From Owenia fusiformis (taxonomy: Eukaryota; Annelida; Polychaeta; Sabellida; Oweniidae): DNA of 64,000 nt. Shown here piece by piece: positions 54,201 through 62,505 of this stretch. Under the pieces are notes generated by a model. The model made no database searches, was not told the origin of the DNA, and was given only the letters and a program-made list of their open reading frames with translations. Where the stretch lies: positions 39,249,375 to 39,313,374 of the forward strand of contig CAIIXF020000005.1 of assembly GCA_903813345.2 (NCBI GenBank). Reading direction: 5' to 3'. Position 1 is the first letter of the stretch, and every line of letters begins with the position of its first letter. A program made the position numbers and the translations under genes.

Positions 54201-57200
54201 ATTTCACGAGGCCCGTGAGAACCGCAATCAGAACCGAACCGAACTGTGAAATACAATAACCGAATCGAACCGTGAAATCTCAAACCGTGTGACCCCTAGT
54301 TTGGGGTATGTATGTATATTGGTGTGTTTGTGGTATATATGTATATTGGTGTGTTTGGGGTATGTATGTATATTGGTGTGTTTGTGGTATATATGTATAT
54401 TGGTGTGTTTGGGGTATGTATGTATATTGGTGTGTTTGTGGTATGTATGTGTATTGGTGTGTTTGGGGTATGTATGTATATTGGTGTGTTTGGGGTATGT
54501 ATGTATATTGGTGTGTTTGGGGTATATATGTATATTGGTGTGTTTGAGGTATAGAAAGCTCAACAGGAATCTCCATCACAATTACATAGAATCAAAGTGT
54601 GAGATGTATAATGTAGTTTCAGAACATATTGGGATATAGTAATAGATATTCCCTCTAGGTGAATTCATAAAATATCCATACACATAACTAACATTTATAT
54701 TGTTATCCCTTTGATATTTCAGGATTTCTTGCTCCATATTCTAATAGTATTCCAATCCCTAGTGAAACAAGATGTGTTTCCAAGAGACTGGATGGTCATG
54801 AGAATGGTCTCAAACAAGTGAGTTAGAATAATCATAAAGTTACAAGAGTCCTCATGGACTTAATGAGTCTCTGGTAGTATGATTTTTGAATTTCTCATTT
54901 CACAAATAATATTTGGAAATGAATCAGCGATTTGTAGATTGATTACATTTTAGATTCGCCTCTTTCCATCCTTTTAAAATGTTTTAAATGAATTTTTTTT
55001 CAAAAAGTTGTTGAAAAGTGGTGAACACTCACAATATGGATTTTTACCTCCCCTCTGACATAATTATTATAACGGGCATTTTTAAGCAACTCGGTCATAA
55101 CAATGTCTCATTTAAATGCCTTGTTCTTTTCCAGTGTGATACTTACTGCAGTCCAAATCTTCTCACAAGCAATAATTGAGAGGTTCCTAAAGAATAAAGA
55201 TTTTGAATATGATGTGAGTATTGAATGAGAATTCTGAAGTTACAAGGTCACTTATAAATTCCTTTACATATTTATTTGTCTCAAATGATCATGTATAATA
55301 CTCTTCATCAAACAGACCAAGGAAGTATGATTGATAAATTAAGAAATGCATTAACAGGGTTCACAACTAAAATGAACTAACTTGGAAACATTATATCCAC
55401 AATCTACCTACAATTGGCATTTAGTCCATTGCCCAATAGGCAACTGTTTTTCCAAGTTCATTGCCAAGAGTGAAAATTGGTTGCCATTGGCAGTCCGGTA
55501 GATGTGAGTTTCAAATCCTTGCTTAACACTTAGCTCCCATTCACTTGTACTCAAAATACAAAATGTCAGTAATTTCATTTAATAACTGTCATGTTGGTTT
55601 ATACTTTGTTTCATATTTTAACATTTTATTTGATGTAAAGATCCTCATCTGTTTCATGTTTATTTGCAGCTATGGCAGAAATATTTCAGTTTTGCGGTAT
55701 CTTTTCTCACACAGCCTTGTCTTCAACTGGAGAACTTCTCAGAGCTCAAGAGAAGCAAGATAATAGACAAGTAAGGAAATTAATAGACAGGATAAGAAAT
55801 AAATATTCAAGTTAGGAAATTAATAGACAAGTAAATGACATAAATGGGCAAGTAAGGAAATTAATAAAAAAAGTAAAGAAATCAATAGACAAGTAGGTAA
55901 ATTGGATGGCAATGCCAGGATATCATTTTGGATGTCAATCACTGGAGAACCGAATATATGTAGACTTAAATCATCACTGTCACTGTTATAATTATGATTC
56001 CTTCCAACTCTATTCTAGATATCGTGATATGAGAGTGCTTATGGGCTTTGAAATACTAACCATGTGGAAGACTCTGGATAAACACAAGATCATATTCATT
56101 CCTGGTATTGTGGGACAATTTCTCGAGGTGACACTAGTTCCAGAAACTGAGCTGAGAAAAGCAACATTGCCAATATTTTATGATATGATGGAATGTGAAT
56201 ATGCAGATAGGGGAAACTTTAAGCAGGTGGGTTTTCTTCTGTACTGTTCTAAATTGAAATATAACATCAAGTTGTTATATTGATTGGTTGACATCGCAAA
56301 ATGCATGGGAAAAATCCATGTACAGTAAAACCTGTCTAATCTCAATCAAATCCGGACTTGCCAGAAGTATTTAGAATGACAAAGTTCACATGTCAAGGTT
56401 TTTAACATGGAAGTATATGACAGGTAAAAAAGGGTGTCAAAAAATCAAAAAACATTCTCTTTGAGAGGTGTTCAGATTAGTCAGGTGTTTGGATTAGTAG
56501 GATGCATTGGCAATAACCTGTAGATACACAAAATGTAATTGTGATTCAATTTGACAATACATGCATGGTTCTTTAAGATCCTAGACTATGCAACGAATAT
56601 TGTATTATGATAGATAAAAATTTGCAATATTCCAGGTGGAGAGTGAATTGATCGATAAGCTTGACATCTTGGTTAGTGAAAACAAGGGTGACAGTGAATA
56701 CAAGAATCTCTTTAACTCAATGTAAGTGAACCTAGCAGATATACCATTAGGCTATATTTTGTATTCTGTATTATCTTCTTCTTAAGATTGCATCATTATA
56801 ATACAATTATGAAAATGATAAAGCCTTGAATTATTGTGCATTTGGTTTCTGTTTTGCTTTCTAACTCATTGTCATTCATATGAAAACATTTAGAATATAA
56901 CTGCATTTGATTCATTAACATGGATTGTGTGCTGCATTGCTTAACATAACCTTATATAACTTATATATAAATGTTCCTTGCTTACAAGGGAGATTATGGC
57001 GATTTTGTAAGTGGTTAAGTCTAAACAGTGGAGGGAACCCCTGATATCCTAGATTTGCATATTATAGTTTATCCTACAGTTTTAATTTGACCAATTTCCT
57101 GTTTGGTAAAGGGTCTCAAACTTTCCAACTTTACACTTCACATTAAATCCAAAACAAAACATCCCATTCCCAACCTCTCAGTTCTTTATTTTGTGCATTT

Positions 57201-60200
57201 AAGAAAATATGGGGGTTGTCAAAAAAGTCTCTTATCCAAAGAGTATATATATCTATTTTTGCTAAAATTTGATGAAATTAGAGTAAACATTTCAAAACTT
57301 TTTGGACAACCCTCATATAGTTTGTATGTTATAAAATATAACATTTACTGGTATTATATAATTATAAGTGCTCCTAAAATACATCATACATGAATCAGTA
57401 TATGTTTTTTAATTCTTTGTTTAGTTTGCTGTATAAGATGAAGCAGACTCGTCTGGAGGAAACAGGGTCTCAGTTTGTCATGTCTGTAACCAGTCTCCTG
57501 GAGAGACTCTTGGACTACAGGTAAATTACTGATCACACACGATTGTACTGTACTGTACTGTATTGTACTGTATTGTAAAACATTTAATCCCTGGGCATCT
57601 TGAATTCAGGCATATTCGTGTGAGTGTACAACTGTACATTCAGGAATACGGGATGACGCGAATTTAAAATTGTATACCTGGAGGCACTTGTAAAAATTGC
57701 AAAAACAGGAATACATGAAAATAATTCCTGTGGATACAATTTGTTAAATCTACTGTACAGTACATAATGCATGTTAAAATGTGGTTTTAGTTTGTTTTTC
57801 TAGTGTTTTGAATTTTTTTTGCTTTATAGCTTTCATTTGATGTGCAATAATACAAGTCATAGATATGGACTGAATCAAACATGAAAGTTATAAATCAGGC
57901 AGGAAAGTTGTTGATAAATAAAATGTAACATTTGGGCAAACAATCATCCTTCAAAGTTTTAAAATGTAATTTTTGGCATATGCTGTTATCAAAGTGTAAC
58001 ATATGTATACTCATATTAATGTTATGATGTGTTTTTGGTTTAATAGGAATGTCATTGAAGGAGATGAGCGAAGAGACAAAAGAATGACATGTACAGTGAA
58101 TTTACTAGTAAGCTCCTTTTCTTATCGATTTAATACATACAAGCACAGATAGTAAATAATTTTCTGATTTTTATAAAATGTAATTTAATTTATTTTTAGC
58201 ATTACGTTTGACATGTTGGAGATTGTTTTTATGTTTTTATTGATTGTTTTTCAGAACTTTTACAAAAATGAGATTAATCGTGAGGAAATGTATGTTCGAT
58301 ATATCTACAAACTGTGTGACCTTCACCTGGCAGCTGACAACTACACAGAAGCTGGATTCACCCTCCTTCTCCATGCCAACCTGCTCTCTTGGCAGGACCA
58401 CACTCTCCACGCAGATCTCAAATATCCTGGCCAAATGGAATGGCAAAGAAAGGAACAAATCTACTTAGAAATCATTGGCTATTTCGACAGGGGAAAGGTA
58501 ATAGGAACTGTTATAGAGAAATACTGGACCTTGTATGCATTTATGAATTAATAAATTTGCAATATTGATATCAAAATATATAATAACAGTTTGTCAGGGA
58601 GCATTAGAAATTATTGCCATAAGATAAAGGACTGGTAAAGAAGGTCACATTTTTTATTTTCTACTAGTTTAAATTAAAAATATTCAATGTTAAAGGATGA
58701 TAATCTGTATATTTTAGTATTTCAGACCAAAAAGAAAAATATGAAAATACGTTGTCTTTCAGAGTTGGGAAAATGGTATTCCTTTGTGTAAACAACTTGC
58801 TCATTTCTACGAGACTAAAATATACAACTACACAAAATTGAGCGAAATTCTCCGGACACAAGCAACTTTCTTTGACAACATTCTAAGTGAAGCTAGAGAG
58901 TGCCTCAGACCAGACCCGGAGTACTTCAGGGTGGGATTCTATGGCCAACGCTTTCCAATGTTCTTAAGGGTAAGTTGTCTCTATGAGTGGACTTACGTTA
59001 AAGATGTAACAGCCATACAAATACTTATTGAATTAAGAGGTTTTAGATGTTTTCATTACATAAACAATGGTGTATTTGGAATGTATTTTCCATTGAGCTC
59101 ATGTTCATAATATGGTATTTTTCAGAACAAAGTGTTTGTGTATAGGGGAGAAGAATATGAGAAACTTTCAGACTTCAAGGATCGTATGAGTGAAGAATTC
59201 ACCAATGCCAAGTCTATGCGCAACAGTTGTGTTCCAGATGAATCCATTAAAATGGGTGAAGCTCCTTGTATCCTTATCAATAAGCTTGATATCAAAACAT
59301 CTTAGAAAGCTATTTACTCAAACAGTCAGATAAGATACGATTATTTCCAATCCATTTGATGGTATTTTCACAGTTTTTCAAACTGATGGCATTCTTGTTT
59401 TTCTTGCCAAGTATTTCAAGATTGTAACATTCAAAAAGATTCTAAAATTGAGAAAGCTCAAAAATGAAATCTCTGTCTTTAACTTACCCTTAAACATAAA
59501 AAACTAGTATATTCATCAATTCAACTTTAACCTTGCCTTCCTTAACATACAACAGATCTACAGATATGTGCAGTTAAGCCTGTCCCAGTACTAAGAGAGG
59601 AGTTTGAGGGGGGAGGGGTGTCGGAGAAAATACTCAGCTTCTACAAGGTGAATGAAGTAAACAGATTCCAATATGACAGACCATTCCATGAAGGTACTAA
59701 AGATCCTAAAAATGAGTTTAAGGTGAGTGAAGTTTACTTTCATGAATTTTACTTATCCAGATTTAATCATGCAAATGTCTTAATAATTTTCCCTGAATGT
59801 CAACATTAGTAGCAATATCAACTATAAGGAGAAGCCATATATTGTCTGGTCTATTCTAATACGATAATTGGCATCACAATATAACGAAACAATTGAATAA
59901 GAGTTATATAATGGAATATGGTTGAGTAATAACATACAAATGAAAACATATTTTATTCCAGACATTATGTATTGAACGAACAACAATGAGAACTGCTGGT
60001 GAATTCCCAGGTATTTTACGATGGTTTGAGGTCACTCAGAGTGAAAGCGTTAAACTGACCCCTATAGAGACAGCTATTGACAGTATGGATGGCGTCAATT
60101 TAGAGCTAAGAGGATTAGTGAATAAGTACACAATGGACAGTGCTAGGAATTTAAACCCTCTTACGATGAGGTTGAATGGAGTTATTGACGCGGCAGTGAA

Positions 60201-62505
60201 TGGTGGTGCTTCCAGGTACCAGGATGTAAGTATGTGATGCGCGTAAATACTTTTGAGTTTGAAGATTTTTTTGAACCTTAAGCAGTTGGAAGAAACTGTA
60301 TGTCAATGGATATTGCACAGAATTTTGAATGAAGTGATCTTACTTAAAATCTAAGTTATATAAAGTGCATTGGATTCAGAAGTCTTTAAAATTAAATTCA
60401 TGAACTTCAATGTTTTCTTTGTTTTGATTTTGCAGGCATTCTGTAGTCAAGAGTTTGCAATAGAACACCCGGAGCATGACTCTCATATCTGCCAGCTTAA
60501 GTCTCTCTTCTCTGAACAGGTAACATCATTAATAAATATGTTTGAGAAAAATCCAATATTAGCAATAGCAATTGTTGAGGGAGATATATGCAGATTTTTA
60601 TACAGAGCAGTCTAATTGTGATTCAACTACATTGTTGATTGATGACCTAGGCAGTCAGACATTGGAAATGTAGATAAACAAATAAAGAAATTTTCTATGG
60701 TTTATGGAAGTGTTGGTCATTTGGTATTTTCTAATTTTATAAACTGACTTTTTCTCTACAGATCCAGCTTTTAGAGGGTGCCCTGTCACTCCATGGCCGT
60801 CTAGCCCCACACCAGGTCCAGCCCCTACACCAGCGTATGGTACAACTTTTTGCTAGCATGAAGAAAGGCATAAAGGACTCTGTAAGTGTCATTGACAATT
60901 GCCAGAAAACAAAATGAATATATGAGTTTACATGTACAGTAAATACAATTTTAGCAAGGCAAACAACAATTTTATAAGTACAAAGATCAACAAATCACAA
61001 GATATATACTTAAGATAGTAACATTTTGTAGCTAGGGCAGCCATGATACTTTTTTCAACATTCAAAACCACCTTACAACCTTGTACGCATAAAAACAAAA
61101 ATCTTTGTTCCTCGCAAATCTTGAAGTAATTTTCTCACTAATTCGTGCCTCAAACATTAGAAAAATTATTTATTGGCATAGCAACCATGAATTAGAATAC
61201 AAATATATTTACAATTTTTGTATTCAATATTTTAGGGATCTCCAAACTTGAGCTTCACGCTGAGGAGAACAGACCGCACCCCTATCCCTGACAACTTATC
61301 AGATGTTATACGACCCATCACACCAACTAGTCGAAGCTCTGCATCTAATTCCATGTAAGTGAGCTCATTAGGATTACAATAATTGTATCTTGCTTGAACT
61401 AATACTGTTTTATTACATGTGGGTTTTTTAAGTTTTAATCAGAATTTTTTTTACCCTTTCTAGTATAGGGTAGTTTCCCTCTAACAGAGAGCTTTATCTT
61501 TGAGTTAACCTTTCAGATAATCCTTTGATCTAGCCTTTAACTAATCAGAATACTGAAAATATGGCTATTAAAAGTCCAGTTATTTAATTAAAATTTTATG
61601 CTTTCATAAGTACCTGACATTCTTTTCACAATGAAACTCTCATTGAAGGCTTGTGACAATTACTTTTGAGGTCAGAAGCGTTCTATCAGAGTGCTTAGCT
61701 TTTATATGTTGTCCAGTGTGTGTCAAGGATTTGAGATCTTCTTGTCAAAATAGAATTCCAGATCAGTTGTCCAGTCATTAATGCCTTGGTCACATTTGCT
61801 CCAATTTTCACTACGGCGCCCAGCCGATTGAGTATTTTGTTCAAAATTGAATACAATATTGAACAAAACACTCAATCAGCCAGGCGCTGGCCGATGGATC
61901 GGAGCATATGTGACCTAAAAACAGCTGGTCTGTAAAGTTGTTCTCTGTAAATTGCCTTGTCACCTATTTATGCTTGATATTATATGTCTCTGCTCATTTG
62001 TAAGAGTTCTGAGGATGAAATAGATAGTACAAAGTATACCAGTCATGATAAAGAAAAATATAATCTTTTGAGGATATGAGGGACCCTCTATTGCTATTGG
62101 GGAATTTTATAGCTTTTTGGGAATACTCATTTGACAGCACTTTGAGAGAAATGTTTTTTTTCTGCCATGGCTGTTTCAAACCAGGTTGATTTTTTGTTTC
62201 TTTGGAGGAAAGAATACCAACATTAATGTGAATTCCAATCAGATGTTTTATCAGCAGGGTTTGACCAAGCCCTTTAAGTGACCCCCTTCCCTTGAACATC
62301 CTGTACTGTTGTCATATGTGTATGTTTTTTTTATTAAATGTTACGGGGTAAAAAACATGGAACATGTGACTCATATCTATAATGCAACACATGGACAGGA
62401 CAGAATCAAAGCCCCATAAACCATAAAAATATAACCAATATTATTTTGCTTTCAATATAGCTTTTATGTTGATGCGGATACAGATAGTCTAATACTTGGG
62501 GATTT
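24683..62505 (+). CDS. DOCK3/4: DOCK-B (DOCK3/DOCK4-like) guanine nucleotide exchange factor, 42 exons, 3' partial
   Basis: DOCK-B proteins, with ELMO, activate Rac and, for DOCK4, Rap, at the membrane. Exons with GT-AG borders and continuous phase give 5,000 coding nt (1,666 codons). Residue landmarks: SH3 about 6-70, DHR-1 about 400-590, helical/ARM middle about 610-1180, DHR-2 about 1200-1610, then the start of a Ser/Pro/Thr-rich tail. The start MWVPSKEVKYGV matches DOCK3 and DOCK4 (MW-P), and RNDLYLTL, FRLEFRHCS, RLMERLLDYR-like ERLLDYR, EEMYVRYIYKLCDLH, FFRVGFYG-like FRVGFYGQRFP, YDRPFHEGTKDPKNEFK and NGVIDAAVNGGASRYQ match the B subfamily better than DOCK1/2/5. No stop is reached; the tail continues beyond 62505 and probably beyond the window. 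Exon coordinates are in the following entries. Confidence 0.95.
25153..25228 (+). repeat. tRNA-like module inside element 2
   Basis: GGTAGCCTAGTGGTTAGGG (box A region), CCCGAGTTCGACTCCCGG (T arm with box B), CAGGACCCAC, then TTTTTT. The T stem has four of five pairs with a 7-nt loop. No convincing acceptor stem. Looks like a Pol III promoter module. Confidence 0.6.
27255..27731. mobile_element. hAT-like MITE nested in element 2
   Basis: Left TAGGGCCGTGCC and inverted right TAGGGCTGTGCC, bracketed by CTCTAGCC (27247-27254) and GTCTAGCC (27732-27739), an 8-bp duplication with one mismatch. Inner ends rich in CCGAACCG. A 64-codon minus-strand frame (27424-27618) is not a recognisable transposase. 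Confidence 0.6.
27755..28596. other. DOCK intron 1, right part
   Basis: Contains G8/C9 runs with CATATGT on each side (about 28220-28400) that may be an old repeat. Overlapping open frames on both strands here have no family resemblance. Confidence 0.35.
28684..29294. other. DOCK intron 2, nothing recognised
   Basis: AT-rich, no exon or bounded repeat; a frame at 28879-29106 is unsupported. Confidence 0.4.
29748..29862. repeat. dispersed repeat, copy 1
   Basis: About 115 bp matching 37517-37628 in the same orientation, sharing GATCATTTTACAT, GTGAATAGAATAG and GATTTTCATGTCAAAATAAC. Both copies are in DOCK intron 4. Confidence 0.7.
32848..32925. mobile_element. 78-bp MITE, TACAGGGTGT ends
   Basis: TACAGGGTGTCCATCAAGTC and its imperfect inverse meet TA at both edges. 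DOCK intron 4. Confidence 0.65.
33802..34806. mobile_element. TIR element 3 with tRNA-like module
   Basis: Left CGATCTGATGGGGGCGTGGCC and inverted right CCGATCGAATGGGCGGGGCC. A possible imperfect 9-bp duplication (GGCAATAGC / GGCAATCAA) is close to the ends but not exact. An open frame over its left part (33652-33939) shows no homology. In DOCK intron 4. Confidence 0.45.
33965..34034 (+). repeat. tRNA-Gly-like module inside element 3
   Basis: TGGTCTTGTGGTAGAATCCTC (box A region), GGCCCGAGTTCGAATCCC (box B), GACGCCACCC, then TTTTT. It resembles tRNA-Gly in the D arm and T arm, but the anticodon stem does not pair, so it is probably tRNA-derived rather than functional. Confidence 0.6.
34807..36803. 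other. DOCK intron 4, middle part, nothing recognised
   Basis: No exon, RNA gene or bounded element was identified in this 2-kb stretch. Confidence 0.4.
36804..37383. mobile_element. MITE with TTAA ends
   Basis: TTAAAGGGTGACGCATATCG at left and inverted TTAAAGGGTTCCGATTAGC at right, about 580 bp. TTAA ends as in the fold-back at 288-1051, but the termini differ. Confidence 0.5.
37517..37628. repeat. dispersed repeat, copy 2
   Basis: Second copy of the 29748-29862 sequence, with about one change in eight to ten bases by eye. Confidence 0.7.
38435..38545. repeat. 32-bp tandem repeat, about 3.5 units
   Basis: Unit ACTGATTGGGGTTTCGGAAG plus TTAATTCGTTAA. In DOCK intron 4. Confidence 0.75.
39231..39650 (+). 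repeat. six 70-bp tandem copies of the exon 5 3' edge and donor
   Basis: Copies start at 39231, 39301, 39371, 39441, 39511 and 39581. Each holds the last 47 bases of exon 5, the donor CTG|GTACAG and 23 intron bases. Copies differ at only one or two positions (copies 3 and 4 share ACTATTTAAT; copy 1 starts CTGAG where the others have GTGAG). Copies 2-6 therefore have a pyrimidine-rich tract ending GTGAG, then a 42-nt in-frame stretch, then a donor. Confidence 0.95.
40402..45570 (+). CDS. DOCK3/4: DOCK exons 6-11: linker before DHR-1
   Basis: Exons 40402-40550, 40867-40987, 41898-42037, 44425-44567, 44959-45121, 45476-45570 (residues 107-376). Landmarks: RRHLLSGTVTQDLRKEIRTK, DWGN, GLDLVPR, DEISAVELYNIHRQ, LYLSLKSF, GDETEVYFTLYDAKHSRTIS, ERFLARLTRNGLP, LFTDLSNDDLLLDMYLVAHI and RRPYGCAVVHIQEVL. 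In exon 6 the long open frame on the same strand (from 40341) is not the one used; the coding frame starts EQNVELFHGI. Confidence 0.93.
40993..41602. mobile_element. 610-bp mariner-type MITE abutting the exon 7 donor
   Basis: TACAAGGGCGTCAAATAAGT and its inverted partner (about 48-bp arms) with TA edges. The left TA is at intron position +6 of DOCK intron 7 (donor at 40988). Confidence 0.75.
42356..42467. repeat. 112-bp hairpin with 29-bp perfect arms
   Basis: The arm GTTATGTCACTATGACGTGA (continuing to AAATATGCCT) is perfectly inverted, with a second inner stem (CCCAAATATAG / CTATATTGGG). It contains TGACGT half-sites. DOCK intron 8. Confidence 0.8.
42780..44265. repeat. satellite, about 340-bp units (four copies), with GTCCGTCC microsatellite
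   Basis: A CTGTCTGTCCGTCCGCCC run precedes units that repeat AAAACCTCTGTCGATAGGAT at 42857, about 43201, 43541 and 43868. Each unit includes TCTCGCGAAATTCACTTTTG and CCTAGCTTTACAAATAATTT. Fills most of DOCK intron 8. Confidence 0.85.
45112..45270 (+). repeat. tandem copies of the exon 10 donor edge
   Basis: About 22-bp units of TATATGTGTAAGTATAT...TAGTC start at the exon 10 end (45121). The third unit (TATATTTGTAAGTACATAGTC) keeps a full GTAAGT; a 40-bp GTGAGCTAT...AATCACTCAC piece interrupts the array before two more units. Confidence 0.65.
46014..48275 (+). CDS. DOCK3/4: DOCK exons 12-16: DHR-1 (C2-like) domain
   Basis: Exons 46014-46139, 46439-46563, 46874-47039, 47727-47830, 48101-48275 (residues 377-608). 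DHR-1 of the family binds phosphoinositides (shown for DOCK1/2). Visible: FTRGVAMVRKMGFSDVIMPG, RNDLYLTLSHGDFDRGSK, KNIEVKVTVLDKDG, YYSTVFYHNNVPKWNDTIKL, PIDKFYGSHFRLEFRHCS, FGFAKLMNEDGTTMKDG and CSTKLTQN. Exon 12 uses the weaker donor GTTAGT and exon 15 GTGTGT. Confidence 0.94.
47104..47233. mobile_element. 130-bp MITE, GTACCATACGGTACCGTT ends
   Basis: Perfect 18-19-bp inverted ends with inner GGTACCGTACGGTACC palindromes, in DOCK intron 14. A second, weaker inverted repeat (GAGGTTAA...TTAAGAGAA) follows at 47332-47577. Confidence 0.65.
48314..48607. mobile_element. 294-bp mariner-type MITE (TACAGGGTGTCCCAAA)
   Basis: About 38-bp inverted ends with TA edges, starting TACAGGGTGTCCCAAAAAAA. 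DOCK intron 16. Confidence 0.8.
48764..58107 (+). CDS. DOCK3/4: DOCK exons 17-33: helical/armadillo middle region
   Basis: Exons 48764-48861, 49197-49289, 49437-49537, 49822-49906, 50288-50340, 50720-50834, 51224-51410, 51930-52057, 52341-52439, 52807-52905, 54723-54817, 55135-55213, 55670-55770, 56019-56226, 56636-56721, 57425-57520, 58047-58107 (residues 609-1203). Landmarks: VDLLGFLKWRS, KFLQDIMDTLFSM, HFKPVMDAYISNHFSAPLVY, IFKLIVKSRILFTR, FPRDWMVMRMVSN, LQLENFSELKRSKIID, RDMRVLMGFEILTMWKTL, HKIIFIPGIVGQFLEVTLVP, LPIFYDMMECEYADRGNFKQ, VESELIDKLD, LLERLLDYR and CTVNLL. Four of these exons (20, 25, 26, 29) have tandem arrays on a splice border. Confidence 0.93.
49681..49821 (+). repeat. seven 20-21-bp tandem units ending in acceptor-like AG before exon 20
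   Basis: Units start at 49681, 49701, 49721, 49741, 49761, 49782 and 49802. Consensus TTGTAATTCACACATTTCAG. Six of the seven end TTTYAG or TTTTAG (unit 6 ends TTTTAA); the last supplies the real acceptor of exon 20 (49822). Confidence 0.9.
51510..51800. repeat. 29-30-bp minisatellite, about ten units
   Basis: Unit TTCCCCAGGGAGAGGTGTTT plus CCTTAAGTG, in DOCK intron 23. Confidence 0.85.
52396..52710 (+). repeat. diverged tandem copies of the exon 25 3' part and donor
   Basis: Exon 25 end plus donor (TTCAGACAATTATAGCTGTA ... GCTGCTGTAAGTATTCC ... TTGCATTATGGG) is echoed near 52481-52580 and again at 52630-52710, where the donor has decayed to GTCAGTATTCC. Confidence 0.65.
52906..54551 (+). 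repeat. 27-bp minisatellite beginning at the exon 26 donor, split by a transposon
   Basis: Unit GTATGTATGTATATTGGTGT plus GTTTGGG. Two units run from the donor (52906) to 52960 and about nine resume at 54299. Unit length is a multiple of three and stop-poor, which creates long spurious frames on both strands. Confidence 0.9.
52961..54298. mobile_element. non-autonomous hAT-like transposon
   Basis: TAGGGGTCACACGGTT ends, perfect 8-bp target duplication GTTTGGGG (52953-52960, 54299-54306), 1,338 bp, no transposase frame. AACCGCGG-type subterminal repeats. Inserted inside the 27-bp minisatellite of DOCK intron 26. Confidence 0.88.
55761..55902 (+). repeat. tandem copies of the exon 29 donor edge
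   Basis: Exon 29 ends AATAGACAA|GTAAGGAAATT. The same AATAGACAAGTAAGGAAATT recurs about five times in the next 130 bases with small changes; at least two copies keep a usable GTAAGG or GTAGGT after CAA. Confidence 0.8.
56722..57424. other. DOCK intron 31
   Basis: Contains a weak inverted repeat (GGGGGTTGTCAAAAAAGT near 57211 with ACTTTTTGGACAACCCTC near 57297), possibly a decayed MITE; otherwise nothing recognised. Confidence 0.4.
58255..61354 (+). CDS. DOCK3/4: DOCK exons 34-41: DHR-2 (GEF) domain and start of tail
   Basis: Exons 58255-58497, 58763-58969, 59126-59267, 59556-59722, 59962-60225, 60436-60519, 60762-60881, 61236-61354 (residues 1204-1652). DHR-2 catalyses nucleotide exchange on Rac/Rap. 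Visible: EEMYVRYIYKLCDLHLAADN, YTEAGFTLLLHANLLSW, EWQRKEQIYLEIIGYFDRGK, FRVGFYGQRFPMFLRNKVFV, RGEEYEKLSDFKDRM, YLQICAVKPVP, FYKVNEVNRFQYDRPFHEGT, FPGILRWFEVTQ, NPLTMRLNGVIDAAVNGG. Exon 36 donor was placed at CCTT|GTATCC, which restores APYLQICAVKP across the junction; the open frame continues a little further. Exon 41 (RRTDRTPIPDNLSD, SRSSASNS) begins the serine-rich tail. Confidence 0.93.
61788..61915. mobile_element. MITE copy B (GGTCACATTTGCTCC ends)
   Basis: Inverted ends GGTCACATTTGCTCC / GGTCACATATGCTCC enclose the GATTGAGTATTTTGTTC palindrome shared with 13838-13935. DOCK intron 41. Confidence 0.75.
62461..62505 (+). CDS. DOCK3/4: DOCK exon 42 (45 nt), tail
   Basis: CAATATAG acceptor and GTAAGT donor bracket 45 nt encoding FYVDADTDSLILGD in the expected phase (2 to 2). 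Acidic tail segment with no family motif I recognise, so the call rests on splice signals and phase. Confidence 0.6.

Noticed and set aside
54228-54639. Frames of 79-116 codons with MYIGVFGVC or HTNIHTYPK repeats
   Set aside because: Translations of the 27-bp minisatellite in DOCK intron 26, including its reverse strand.
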